Origin: Nitrospirota bacterium
GTDB taxonomy: Bacteria > Nitrospirota > Thermodesulfovibrionia > Thermodesulfovibrionales > Magnetobacteriaceae
Assembly: GCA_015233045.1 (NCBI GenBank)
Contig: JADFYL010000002.1
Location: 1-64,000 of the forward strand
DNA: 64,000 nt
Direction: 5' to 3'
A program made the position numbers and the translations under genes. Position 1 is the stretch's first letter. Each line of letters starts with the position of its first letter. Under the pieces are notes generated by a model that had not been told where the DNA came from, did not search any database, and saw nothing but the letters and a program-made list of their open reading frames with translations. Shown piece by piece: positions 8,988 through 17,653 of this stretch.

Positions 8988-9035
8988 TGCGAGACTACGG
9001 GTGAAGGGGGGTTACCCCCCTTCGTCGTTAATCCT
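8988..9035 (+). repeat. Palindromic repeat family A, copy 1
   Basis: About 48 nt: TGCGAGA, then TACGG, the hairpin at 9003-9023, then TTCGTCGTTAATCC. The reverse complement of 51231-51280 gives the same order of words (TGCGAGA, TTACGGGGTGAAGGGG, GTTAC, CCCTTCGTC, TTTAATCC). The similarity extends well beyond the palindrome itself, so this is a shared element and not two unrelated hairpins. Confidence 0.75.
9003..9023. terminator. Perfect hairpin between convergent genes; also core of repeat family A
   Basis: GAAGGGGGG and CCCCCCTTC form a perfect 9-bp stem with a TTA loop. It lies between the kinase stop (8969) and the end of the convergent minus-strand gene (9044). The following T-run is weak (GTCGTTAATCC), so intrinsic termination is plausible but not certain. 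The hairpin is the core of a repeat also present at 51231-51280. Confidence 0.55.
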
Positions 9036-9043
9036 TTAATGGC

Positions 9044-9637
9044 CTACTCGTCGAAGAGGTCTTTTTTCACAGTACCGCCGCACAATTTTATTAAGTGCTT
9101 AAGTGCCTTAGCGGCCTGCGTTGCCTTAGTTTCGCTCTCACATTGAAAATAACCATAGTTTTGCATACTTTCGTTATGATATCTGTCCACCGCCCCATCA
9201 ACGACATACTTAACGAGTGGGGACTCATCCGAAGTAGTGTAACTGATACTGTTGGCGATTAGACCAAATTTAATGCCGTTAGTTGAAGGCCACACCCCAG
9301 GAGTAGGACTTTCGGGGTTTAACTTGCCCAACGGGGCATAGCGTCTGTGCATATAGGTGGTGTTGTCATATGACTTAGTCTCAGAAATAAACGTACATCC
9401 CTCAAGATATACATTATCTCTCGTCTGGGCATTATCGTTATCAATCGTGCATCTCTCTTTTATATACGCGAATGTCTCCTCTTTAGATATTTCCCTTTTT
9501 TGTCCTTTCCCCACACCTTTCTTTGACTCGCTAAAACAAGGAGACGACAAACTTACCGTCAGGACAGCCGCGGTAAGTAAAAGCAACAACCAGCTTACTG
9601 TCTTTCCACTCTTTGTTTCTCCCTTCGTGTAGATCAA
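9044..9637 (-). CDS. Secreted protein of unknown function
   Basis: 197 residues with no recognised family. The start is a TTG at 9637 preceded by a strong AGGAGGG Shine-Dalgarno at about 8 nt; no ATG gives a full signal peptide. Residues 15-36 form a signal peptide (WLLLLLTAAVLTVS) ending near CFSES. The mature part is polar, with Cys in ERCTID, EGCTF, FQCES and KLCGG, possibly two disulphides. It is alone on its strand between a convergent kinase gene and the upstream mnmE operon. A good promoter at 9786-9815 and a 140-nt structured leader precede it, which suggests post-transcriptional control. Confidence 0.7.
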   Translation of the reverse strand: MIYTKGETKSGKTVSWLLLLLTAAVLTVSLSSPCFSESKKGVGKGQKREISKEETFAYIKERCTIDNDNAQTRDNVYLEGCTFISETKSYDNTTYMHRRYAPLGKLNPESPTPGVWPSTNGIKFGLIANSISYTTSDESPLVKYVVDGAVDRYHNESMQNYGYFQCESETKATQAAKALKHLIKLCGGTVKKDLFDE

Positions 9638-9649
9638 TTATTTACCCTC

Positions 9650-9783
9650 CTGTTAACTGTTAAACTTACGATACGGCCGATACGACCATACGGCCAGATT
9701 CCCGCTCATATCACCCGTTCCATGCCACCCGGCCAATATCAATCGGGTGTTTAGGGCCTTCAATGAAGGCTCACCCTACGGGT
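9650..9783 (-). promoter_or_regulatory. Structured 5' leader with alternative pairings
   Basis: Reading the minus strand from the promoter, the leader contains CACCC-GTA-GGGTG (9783-9771), then GCCTTC-ATT-GAAGGC (about 9768-9754), then CACCCG that can pair with either of two downstream CGGGTG copies. GGCCGTAT-like words repeat further on. The competing CACCCG/CGGGTG pairings are what a switching RNA would show. No known riboswitch class is recognised. Confidence 0.4.
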
Positions 9784-9785
9784 GT

Positions 9786-9815
9786 ATTATACAGTAAACT
9801 ATGGCCGATAGTCAA
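9786..9815 (-). promoter_or_regulatory. Sigma70-type promoter for the secreted orphan gene
   Basis: On the minus strand, TTGACT (9815-9810), an 18-nt spacer and TATAAT (9791-9786). Predicted transcription start is near 9779, giving a leader of about 140 nt before the TTG start at 9637. Confidence 0.6.
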
Positions 9816-9840
9816 AAGTGGGGTTGCGCGGTGGGAATAG

Positions 9841-11262
9841 TTATTTGCCAATGCAAAAATCACTGAATATCCTGTTGAGAATGTCGCCGGTTGTTATGGT
9901 TCCTGTGATTTGCCCTAATGCGTTGAGGGAGTTTCGCAGTTCTATGGCGGTTATTTCATAGGGGGCATCAGCGTTCAGATTTTTTTGGGCGGCTATCAGG
10001 GCAGAGACCGCCTCATCCAGCGCGCCTTTGTGTCTTTGGTTTGTTATTATTGCGCCTTCGCCGACCTCCGGCGAGCTGCCTCCCATCACGTGGCTATACA
10101 GGGTATCTTTTAAAGTATCAATGCCAAAGCCGCTCAGTGCGGAGATGTTTACAATCTTTAGTTCAGAGTCCTGACTTGTGGCATGTCTGTATTTATCCAC
10201 AATATAATCGTTGTTATAGGCCATCTGTTTGTCGGCCTTGTTGATGGCGATGATTATGTCCTTACCCGCTGTTGCCCTTAATATCTCATCGTCCTCGGTG
10301 GTAAACGCGGTACTTCCGTCAAAGACCGCGATGACCAGCGCCGCGGTCTCTATTGCGGCGATTGAGCGGCTTATACCCTCCGCCTCCGCAAGTTCGCGGC
10401 TTTTTCTGATTCCCGCCGTATCTGCTATCCTCACGGGCAGGCCGTTGATGTTTATGGCCTCTTCTATCGTATCCCTGGTTGTGCCCGGCAGAGGGGTCAC
10501 GATAGCCCGGTCCCTCTTTAGCAAGGCGTTTAACAGAGAGGACTTTCCAACGTTGGGTTTGCCGACGATGGCCGTTGACAGGCCCTCCCGATAGAACCTC
10601 CCGAACGAGTACGACTCCGAAAGCGTCATAAGGGCCGTTACCATCGAATTAATCTTATCCATCAGCATAAACTTGTCAGACAGCGGGATGTCGTCTTCGG
10701 GAAAGTCTATCTGTGCCTCCAGCTCAGCGCACATTGAAATAAGTTCGTCAATGATTGGCGATATGTTTGACGACAGTCCGCCGGAGAGCTGCTCAAGGGC
10801 AAGCCTGCCGCTGCTGTGTGTGGCCGCGTTGATAATGTCCAATACGGCCTCGGCCTGTGCGAGGTCAATCCTGCCATTTAGAAACGCGCGCATGGTGAAC
10901 TCACCGGGTGCCGCAAGCCGCGCACCAGCGTTAATCGCAAGTTGCAGCGTCTTACTCACAGTGAACAGGCCGCCGTGGCAGTTTATTTCTACGACATCCT
11001 CCGCTGTGTAGCTCTTTGGGGCGCGCATCACGCTTAACAGCGCCTCGTCAATTTTTTCTCGGGTTTCGGGGTCTATTATGAATCCATAGGCCATGGTAAA
11101 CGAGGGCATTGACGCAATTTCCTTGCCCTTTGGTGAGGAAAATATCCTCTCTGCGACACTTACGGCATCACAGCCACTTATCCTGACAATCCCGATGCCG
11201 CCAACTCCTGGTGGGGTTGAGATGCCCGCTATGGTATCATCTGAAAGGTTTATATCTGACAT
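9841..11262 (-). CDS. mnmE: tRNA modification GTPase MnmE (TrmE)
   Basis: 473 residues from the ATG at 11262; the frame is open to 11289 but the family begins at the TIAGISTPPG motif close after this start. The N-terminal formyl-THF-binding domain (1-120) is followed by helical domain and an inserted G domain. G1 is GKPNVGKSS (about 232-240), the switch I loop is TPLPGTTRDTIEE, G3 is DTAGIR and G4 is NKAD. The C-terminus ends FCIGK with the catalytic Cys. With MnmG it makes the 5-carboxymethylaminomethyl group on wobble U34. It overlaps the cobA/hemD gene by 26 nt and ends the serS operon. Confidence 0.97.
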   Translation of the reverse strand: MSDINLSDDTIAGISTPPGVGGIGIVRISGCDAVSVAERIFSSPKGKEIASMPSFTMAYGFIIDPETREKIDEALLSVMRAPKSYTAEDVVEINCHGGLFTVSKTLQLAINAGARLAAPGEFTMRAFLNGRIDLAQAEAVLDIINAATHSSGRLALEQLSGGLSSNISPIIDELISMCAELEAQIDFPEDDIPLSDKFMLMDKINSMVTALMTLSESYSFGRFYREGLSTAIVGKPNVGKSSLLNALLKRDRAIVTPLPGTTRDTIEEAININGLPVRIADTAGIRKSRELAEAEGISRSIAAIETAALVIAVFDGSTAFTTEDDEILRATAGKDIIIAINKADKQMAYNNDYIVDKYRHATSQDSELKIVNISALSGFGIDTLKDTLYSHVMGGSSPEVGEGAIITNQRHKGALDEAVSALIAAQKNLNADAPYEITAIELRNSLNALGQITGTITTGDILNRIFSDFCIGK

Positions 11263-12793
11263 CGGACGGCAGTGCCGCCGCCTCCGCAATTATGGCCTGA
11301 ACCAGCGCGTCAATGGTTGCCGCCTCCGGCATGATGCTGACAGTCAGACCGGCCTTTTCGACGGCCTTTTTGGTTACAGGGCCGATGGCGGCGATGGTAA
11401 CTTCTCTGAGCAGCCCGGTGGTTTCAGCTCCGAGGAATTCCTGTAAATTGTTAAATGACGAGGCGCTTGTAAATGTGGCCATGGTTATCTTGCCTTCTCT
11501 GAGGAACCGCTCAAGCCTCTTACCGTGTGCCCGCGGTTTTATTGTCTTGTATGCGGCGGGTGTGTCTATATGCCCAGATAGTGCCCTCACGGCGTCGGGG
11601 AACGCCTCTCGCGCCTTTTCAGCCCGCGGCAGAAGGAACCTCTTCCCTCTTATTCCATCTGCCCCATCAGTTGTAAAAACTTTAATCAACCCTTCGGCGT
11701 TGAACTCCTCAGGCACAACCGCGGTTATCAGTCCGTAGCCCCTCAGTGTCTCATTGGTTTTTTCGCCTATGGCGCAGAGTTTTATCCCCTTTAAATCCCT
11801 AATGTCCTTATTCTTTGCAGTGAGGCGGCCAAAGAAATATTTAAAGCCGTTTGAGGAGGTAAAAATTATCCAGTCATACATCTCTATATTGTCTATCGCC
11901 GCGTCAAGCGTCTCAAAAGAATCCGGGGGGACTGTCTTTATTGTCGGGAATTCGAATATCTCAGCCCCCAGGTCCTCTAATGGCTCATAGTCGTCGGTGT
12001 ATTGTCTGGTTATTAGGATGCGCTGCCCAAACAGGGGTTTCCTCTCATACCATGTTAAGACGTCTCTCAGGGCGACGGTTTGTCCTACGACCATGACGGC
12101 GGGCGGCCTGATTTTTTGACCCTTTGCGGTCTCTGAAATATCCCGCAGCGTAGTGGTTAAAGTAACCTGTTCGGGGCGGCTGCCCCATCTTATTATGGCC
12201 GCGGGCGTGAGCGGGTCTCTTCCATGTTTTATCAGATTTGACGTTATGTAGTCTATGTTTTTTACACCCATTAAGAAAACCAGCGTATCAAAACCCTGTG
12301 CGATAGCAGGCCAGTTTAGCTTGCTGTCTTTTTTTGTCTCATCTTCGTTGCCCGTTATTACCGCGAAGGACGATGAGTACTTGCGATGCGTCAGGGGAAT
12401 CCCCGCATAGGCTGGAACGCTGATTGCGGAGGTTACGCCGGGGATTATCTCGAAATCAACGCCGTGTGAGACTAAGAACTCGGCCTCCTCGCCGCCGCGT
12501 CCGAAGACGAACGGGTCGCCACCTTTTAACCGGCATACATTGTTTCCTTCAAGAGCCTTTGCTAACAGGGACGCGTTTATGTCGTCTTGTGTCATTTCGT
12601 GGCGACCGCCGCGTTTTCCCGCGTATATCAGCTCTGCCCCCTCTCTGGCAAGATTAAGGAGGCGGTTGTTTACATGAAAGTCATAGAGAATGGTATCCGC
12701 CTTTTTGATACACCTCAGTGCCTTAATTGTAAGAAGCCCGATGTCACCCGGGCCAGCCCCGACAAGGAAGACCTTACCCTTTGTTTTTTTCAT
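11237..12793 (-). CDS. cobA-hemD: Fused uroporphyrinogen-III methyltransferase / uroporphyrinogen-III synthase
   Basis: 518 residues from the ATG at 12793 (MKKTKGKVFLVGAGPGD), chosen because SUMT proteins start there; the frame is open to 12877 inside hemC. Residues 1-245 are the SAM-dependent methyltransferase: VGAGPGD, LKGGDPFVFGRGGEE, IPGVTS and IPLTHR. Residues about 260-515 are HemD-like (ILITRQ, FTSSNGFKYF, AIGEKTNE, TFTSASSFNN, IGPVTKKA). The fusion closes the tetrapyrrole ring made by HemC and methylates the product towards sirohaem, cobalamin or haem d1. It overlaps hemC by 20 nt. Such fusions are known in Firmicutes, Deltaproteobacteria and Nitrospirota. Confidence 0.95.
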   Translation of the reverse strand: MKKTKGKVFLVGAGPGDIGLLTIKALRCIKKADTILYDFHVNNRLLNLAREGAELIYAGKRGGRHEMTQDDINASLLAKALEGNNVCRLKGGDPFVFGRGGEEAEFLVSHGVDFEIIPGVTSAISVPAYAGIPLTHRKYSSSFAVITGNEDETKKDSKLNWPAIAQGFDTLVFLMGVKNIDYITSNLIKHGRDPLTPAAIIRWGSRPEQVTLTTTLRDISETAKGQKIRPPAVMVVGQTVALRDVLTWYERKPLFGQRILITRQYTDDYEPLEDLGAEIFEFPTIKTVPPDSFETLDAAIDNIEMYDWIIFTSSNGFKYFFGRLTAKNKDIRDLKGIKLCAIGEKTNETLRGYGLITAVVPEEFNAEGLIKVFTTDGADGIRGKRFLLPRAEKAREAFPDAVRALSGHIDTPAAYKTIKPRAHGKRLERFLREGKITMATFTSASSFNNLQEFLGAETTGLLREVTIAAIGPVTKKAVEKAGLTVSIMPEAATIDALVQAIIAEAAALPSDVRYKPFR

Positions 12794-13718
12794 ATACCTC
12801 ACGCAGTATGTCACCCGCGCCGCGCCTGATGAGGTCATCAGCAAGGGCAACCCCGATGGACTCAGAATCACCCTCAAAACTCCCGCGAATCATCACTTTG
12901 CCGTCAACGCTTCCAACCAGACCGGCAATGTGGAGTTTCCCGCCGTCAACCAGCGTTGCATAGGCCGCTATGGGCACCTGGCAGCCGCCCTCAAGCCGTT
13001 TTAAGAACGCTCGCTCAGCACGCACACAGACCGCCGTCGCCTCGTGATTTAGCCGCGCGGCGAGGCTGTTTATTAGTTCATCTTTAGATTGCGAAATATT
13101 ATTAGACCGGCATTCTATGCCGACGGCACCCTGGCCGATTGCCGGCAGACTTATATCTACGGGAAGGATTTCGGTTATCCTGGCCTGTACGCCAAGCCTC
13201 TTCATTCCGGCGGCCGCTAAGATAATAGCGTCGCACAGCCCCTCATCAAGTTTTCGCAGCCTGGTGTCAAGGTTTCCCCTGAGTTGGATTATCTTTAGAT
13301 TTGGTTTCAGGCTGAGCAGTTGGCAGGAGCGCCTGAGGCTGCTTGTCCCAAGTGCCGCCTCATTGGGCATTGCGTCAAAACTGTCTATACCTTTTCGGCC
13401 AACGAAGGCGTCACGCGGGTCTTCCCTTTGGCATATCGCCGCAAGGTGAAGTCCATCGGGGAAATCCGTCGGCACGTCTTTCATGCTATGGACTGCTATG
13501 TCGGACTCTCCCCTCAGCAGCGATTCCTCTATCTCCTTTACGAAAAGTCCCTTACCGCCGACCTTCGAAAGCGGCACGTCGAGAATCTTATCTCCGGTAG
13601 TCTTTATAATACTGAGATTCACGACAATCCCCTGCGCAATCAGCTCAAGCTGCCCTTTGACCCATTCGGCCTGCCACAGTGCCAGCTTGCTGCCGCGAGT
13701 ACCTATTGTGATTTCCAT
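12774..13718 (-). CDS. hemC: Porphobilinogen deaminase (hydroxymethylbilane synthase)
   Basis: 314 residues, normal family length. The start IGTRGSKLALWQAEWV is the family's N-terminal signature. HSMKDVPTDFPDGL carries the catalytic Asp region, and LGTSSLRR and QLRGNLDTRLRKL follow. ERAFLKRLEGGCQVPIA holds the Cys that binds the dipyrromethane cofactor. It polymerises four porphobilinogens into hydroxymethylbilane, the substrate of the HemD domain encoded immediately downstream. It lies 26 nt after serS. Confidence 0.97.
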   Translation of the reverse strand: MEITIGTRGSKLALWQAEWVKGQLELIAQGIVVNLSIIKTTGDKILDVPLSKVGGKGLFVKEIEESLLRGESDIAVHSMKDVPTDFPDGLHLAAICQREDPRDAFVGRKGIDSFDAMPNEAALGTSSLRRSCQLLSLKPNLKIIQLRGNLDTRLRKLDEGLCDAIILAAAGMKRLGVQARITEILPVDISLPAIGQGAVGIECRSNNISQSKDELINSLAARLNHEATAVCVRAERAFLKRLEGGCQVPIAAYATLVDGGKLHIAGLVGSVDGKVMIRGSFEGDSESIGVALADDLIRRGAGDILREVYEKNKG

Positions 13719-13744
13719 TGAATTATAAAATCCTCTACCTTTGG

Positions 13745-15031
13745 TTATTTGATTACCGCAACACCCATGTATGCCCTGAGGACCTCAGGTATTACAACGG
13801 AGCCGTCTTTTTGCTGAAAATTTTCTATAATAGCGGCCACAGTCCTTCCTATGGCAAGCCCTGAGCCGTTTAGTGTGTGAATGAATTCGGTACCTTTTTT
13901 ATCGCCCCGCTTGAAGCGTATTTTAGCGCGCCGCGCCTGAAAATCCTCGAAATTTGAGCACGAGGATATCTCTCTGTATCGCGTCTGCCCGGGCAGCCAG
14001 ACCTCTATGTCATACGTCTTTGCCGCAGAGAACCCTATGTCACCCGTGCAAAGCAGCATTACCCTGTATGGGAGGCCAAGTTGCCGGAGGATGTCTTCGG
14101 CGTCTTCTGTCAGGGACTCAAGCTCATCGTAGGAGTGCTCTGGTCTGACGAATTTGACAAGCTCGACCTTGTTAAACTGGTGCTGCCTGATAAGGCCCCT
14201 TGTGTCTTTGCCGTAGGAGCCGGCCTCGCGCCTGAAACACGGCGTATATGCGGTATAGTAAATCGGCAGCTCCTCTTCTTTGAGGATTTCCCCTGCGTGG
14301 ATATTTGTAACGGGCACTTCGGCGGTAGGTACGAGATAAAACTCCGGGTCAACTGTGCGAAACAACTCCTCGGCAAACTTGGGCAGTTGCCCCGTGCCGG
14401 TCATGCTCTGCCGGTTGACCAATATGGGAGGAAATATCTCCTTGTAGCCGCGTGCGCCGTTATGGTCAAGCATGAAGTTCATAAGGGCACGCTCAAGCCG
14501 CGCCCCGTAGCCTTTCATAATAGCAAACCGCGCCCCTGAAATCTTAGCCGCCCTGTCGAAGTCTATAATGTCAAGCGACTTGGCAATATCCCAGTGGTTA
14601 AGCGGAGGGAAGTCAAACTGGCGCGGCTCGCCCCATTTTCTGATTTCCACATTGGCAGTCTCGTCCCTGCCGACGGGGACGGTGGCGTGGGGGATATTAG
14701 GAATAATCATGGTGACAGAGGCAATTGCCTCCTCTTTTGATTTTAGCTTCTCTTCAAGTGATTTTAGTAGGTCTGAGACTTCCTTCACCTCGGCGGTCTT
14801 ATCCTTGGCCATGTCGAGACTGTGGTCAGACTTAAGCTGAAGTTTCCTCATCATGCCGATTTCCTCGGAGATGATATTGCGCTTGTTTCTGAGTTCGTCA
14901 ATTGTCTGTTGAAGCTCCTTGCGATTGTCTTCCAGTTGGAGGAGTTCGCCGATGTTGATAGCGCAGTTTCTGCTGTGAAGCGCCTCTTTGACAAGGTCAG
15001 GATTTTCACGTATAAATCTAATATCAAGCAT
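13745..15031 (-). CDS. serS: Seryl-tRNA synthetase
   Basis: 428 residues, family length. The N-terminal coiled-coil arm (about 30-105) binds tRNA. Class II motifs are visible: motif 2 [18 protein letters not shown] followed by [10 protein letters not shown], and motif 3 [20 protein letters not shown]. There is no clear Shine-Dalgarno. A TATAAT at 15042-15037 ends only five bases before the ATG, so a leaderless or nearly leaderless transcript is possible, although no good -35 accompanies it. It is the first gene of the minus-strand serS-hemC-cobA/hemD-mnmE operon. Confidence 0.97.
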   Translation of the reverse strand: MLDIRFIRENPDLVKEALHSRNCAINIGELLQLEDNRKELQQTIDELRNKRNIISEEIGMMRKLQLKSDHSLDMAKDKTAEVKEVSDLLKSLEEKLKSKEEAIASVTMIIPNIPHATVPVGRDETANVEIRKWGEPRQFDFPPLNHWDIAKSLDIIDFDRAAKISGARFAIMKGYGARLERALMNFMLDHNGARGYKEIFPPILVNRQSMTGTGQLPKFAEELFRTVDPEFYLVPTAEVPVTNIHAGEILKEEELPIYYTAYTPCFRREAGSYGKDTRGLIRQHQFNKVELVKFVRPEHSYDELESLTEDAEDILRQLGLPYRVMLLCTGDIGFSAAKTYDIEVWLPGQTRYREISSCSNFEDFQARRAKIRFKRGDKKGTEFIHTLNGSGLAIGRTVAAIIENFQQKDGSVVIPEVLRAYMGVAVIK

Positions 15032-15302
15032 CGTCTATTATACTATAAAACCGGGGCCACGTGGTAGTTAAATTTATCTCAGTGTTATAAGAGACACAGA
15101 GAACACATGTAGAGGCTTTATGGCATAATTTTTTAAATAATCAGGAGTGTTGCGTCCATTAGCTGAATTCATGGGTCTTTTGGGGCGTGAGGGCTATTAA
15201 AATCCTCTCACAAAGGGTTTTAAACGCTAAACAATTCCCAGAAAATCCAAAAACCGCTGCCACGGCTTATTTTAATGGTGAATTTAGGAATTTTTGCCAA
15301 CA
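15032..15302. other. Divergent intergenic region, AT-rich, no gene seen
   Basis: The 315 bases between serS and the kinase at 15347 hold the serS -10-like TATAAT (15037-15042) at one end and a good plus-strand promoter (15303-15331) at the other. The middle is AT-rich with no supported ORF, tRNA or conserved repeat that I can recognise. Confidence 0.6.
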
Positions 15303-15331
15303 TTGCAAAAGAGAACTTTTAATGGTACAAT
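15303..15331 (+). promoter_or_regulatory. Sigma70-type promoter for the Cache/PAS kinase
   Basis: TTGCAA (15303-15308), 17-nt spacer, TACAAT (15326-15331). Predicted start near 15338, only about 9 nt before the GTG start at 15347, so the transcript would have a very short leader that retains little of the GGGGA at 15335-15339. Confidence 0.6.
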
Positions 15332-15346
15332 GGTGGGGATTGTCAG

Positions 15347-17653
15347 GTGAAAAATACTATTAAACAGTTTCTCAATTTCAGGATTGTCATTGCCTCTGTA
15401 GTGGTATGCCTGATTACGGCTGGGGTAACCTATGTAACGACAAAGAAAAATGAAATGCGGCTACTGCGGAAAGAGACGCAGGAACGCCTGGCGATACTCA
15501 GCCGATTTCAATCATTCAGACTGGAAAGTTATGGCATCCACGCACGACTATTATCTGAAAACCCCTTAGTCTCCGAGTTTTGTAATCACCCGGACAAGGT
15601 TGAAACCATGAATGAATATCTGTCAGGGTTTAGTGTTTCAGCAGGGGCATCCTTAGCCTATATATTAAATGAAGACGGCCTTACGATTGCTTCAAGCAAT
15701 TATAAATCACCAAAAAGTTTAATGGGAAAGAATTATAGTTTTAGAGGATATTATAAAAAGGCCATTAAAGGACAGCCGAATACTTTTGTAGCCGTGGGTA
15801 CGCCGTCTAAAATACTAGGCTATTATAATGCCTATCCCATAAGGCATGGCGCTAATATAATCGGAGTTGCCGTAGTCAAATATGATTTGCTTTCTTTGCT
15901 GCCGCCAAACATTGGCTTCAATGAGGTTGTGTTTATATCAGATACAAACAACGTGATTTTTGACGCCACTGACAGCAGGTACATGTTACACACTATGGGT
16001 AAACTGCCGGAGGAGACTATGCGACAAATCAAAGACAGCCAACAATATTTGTCGGAACCTCTGCCGCCATTACCGATAATTAAAACTATTACTGAAGATA
16101 ATGCGACTATTGTTACCCTTCATTGGACCAGTTCTAAAGAGAATAAATATAATGAAGTCCAATATCTTATGGAAGAGGTTCTCTCCAATAAGGGCGATTG
16201 GCATATATATATGCTTGTTACGTTATCGCAAATAAACCAAAAAATCAAGGTTAATATCTTGTCGGCTGTTTCTACGGTAAGTGTAATCTTTCTTATCGGC
16301 ATACTACTATCCTTTATGGCGTTGGATATAAAAAGGCGTAAGGAATACGAACAGTCAATAACCGCTGCAAATGAAGAACTTGAACGGGTGGTCAATGCAA
16401 GAACTATGGAGTTACAAGAAAAAATAGGGCAGCTGTTATCATTGGAACAAACGCTCCAGGAAAACGAAAGAAAATACCGCCAGCTTGTTGAACTTTCTAT
16501 GGAGGGCATATGGGCTGTTGATAACGATGGCATTACCACGTTTGTAAACCATGCGATTGCCGATATGCTTGGTTACACAGTGGATGAGATGTTAGGAGTG
16601 AACTTTTTAGAATTTATGGATGACGAAGGGAAGATTAAGGCGATGGAAACCGTAAAGAGCCAAGCAGTGACAGGTCATAGCGACCGGTTGGAGACTACGT
16701 TTCTGCATAAGAATGGCAAAATAGTGTATGCAATTGTAGCCGCCACTGCCCTTATGGACGATGATAGAAATCCCACTGGGTCTTTTGCAGTTATATCTGA
16801 CATTACAAAACGCAGAGAAGCCGAGACCCAATTAAAGCAGTCACTGTCAGACTTAGAACGTACTTACAATGACCTTAAGCGGAGCCAGCAGCACCTTATT
16901 CAGTCTGAAAAGATGGCGGCACTTGGAGGAATGGTTGCCGGAGTGGCACATGAAATAAATACACCTGTTGGTATTGCTTATACACTGTCGTCTAACATCG
17001 TGAAAAAAAGTGAAACCATCGTGGCCGCCTTTAATGACAAGTCACTTAATAAGTCTCAACTTGAGGATTATATCACCGAAGTGGAGCAAAACGGCCAACT
17101 TATATTCAGAAATCTTCAACGTACCGCTGATCTAATAAAGAGCTTCAAGATGGTAGCCGCGGACCAGGTAACTCAGGAGAGACGGACTTTCAAGATAAAG
17201 GGCTACTTAGAAGAGATACTATTGACCCTTCAGCCGAAACTGAAGCATTGTCAGCTTAATATTGAAATCACATGTTCAGAAGACCTAACTGTGGATAGTT
17301 ATCCTGGAGCGTTTGCCCAAATCATAACCAATCTTTTGTTGAACTCTCTCATTCACGCGTATGCCCCCTGTGATAAAGGGGATATCTCAATTAAAGTAGT
17401 GGCAAAAGAGACGGAGATTACTGTAGAATATCGGGATGATGGCAAAGGGATATCACAGGAAAATCTTAATAGGATATTTGATCCTTTTTTCACTACGAGG
17501 CGAGGCACCGGGGGCACTGGACTTGGATTGCATATTGTGTTTAACATAGTCACTCAGACACTGGGCGGACGCATAGACTGTAAAAGTACTGAGGGAGAGG
17601 GGGCGACGTTTGTAATTAACTTCCCCATTAGCAAGGAGAAACAGCATGATTGA
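15347..17653 (+). CDS. Membrane sensor histidine kinase with Cache-like sensor and PAS domain
   Basis: 768 residues from a GTG at 15347. Transmembrane segments lie at about 10-29 and 303-325. Between them is a long periplasmic region with Cache-like features ([37 protein letters not shown]). A coiled coil and a PAS domain (about 375-490) follow. The HisKA box is [11 protein letters not shown] (His near 534), the NtrB/ZraS-like type. The ATPase domain shows [17 protein letters not shown] and [11 protein letters not shown]. Cache domains sense small molecules outside the membrane; the ligand is unknown. The next gene overlaps by 8 nt, so the hybrid kinase is probably its partner. Confidence 0.9.
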   Translation: MKNTIKQFLNFRIVIASVVVCLITAGVTYVTTKKNEMRLLRKETQERLAILSRFQSFRLESYGIHARLLSENPLVSEFCNHPDKVETMNEYLSGFSVSAGASLAYILNEDGLTIASSNYKSPKSLMGKNYSFRGYYKKAIKGQPNTFVAVGTPSKILGYYNAYPIRHGANIIGVAVVKYDLLSLLPPNIGFNEVVFISDTNNVIFDATDSRYMLHTMGKLPEETMRQIKDSQQYLSEPLPPLPIIKTITEDNATIVTLHWTSSKENKYNEVQYLMEEVLSNKGDWHIYMLVTLSQINQKIKVNILSAVSTVSVIFLIGILLSFMALDIKRRKEYEQSITAANEELERVVNARTMELQEKIGQLLSLEQTLQENERKYRQLVELSMEGIWAVDNDGITTFVNHAIADMLGYTVDEMLGVNFLEFMDDEGKIKAMETVKSQAVTGHSDRLETTFLHKNGKIVYAIVAATALMDDDRNPTGSFAVISDITKRREAETQLKQSLSDLERTYNDLKRSQQHLIQSEKMAALGGMVAGVAHEINTPVGIAYTLSSNIVKKSETIVAAFNDKSLNKSQLEDYITEVEQNGQLIFRNLQRTADLIKSFKMVAADQVTQERRTFKIKGYLEEILLTLQPKLKHCQLNIEITCSEDLTVDSYPGAFAQIITNLLLNSLIHAYAPCDKGDISIKVVAKETEITVEYRDDGKGISQENLNRIFDPFFTTRRGTGGTGLGLHIVFNIVTQTLGGRIDCKSTEGEGATFVINFPISKEKQHD

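Noticed and set aside
9841-15031. Long antisense frames within the serS-mnmE operon
   Set aside because: They lie opposite well-conserved genes and encode no recognisable protein.
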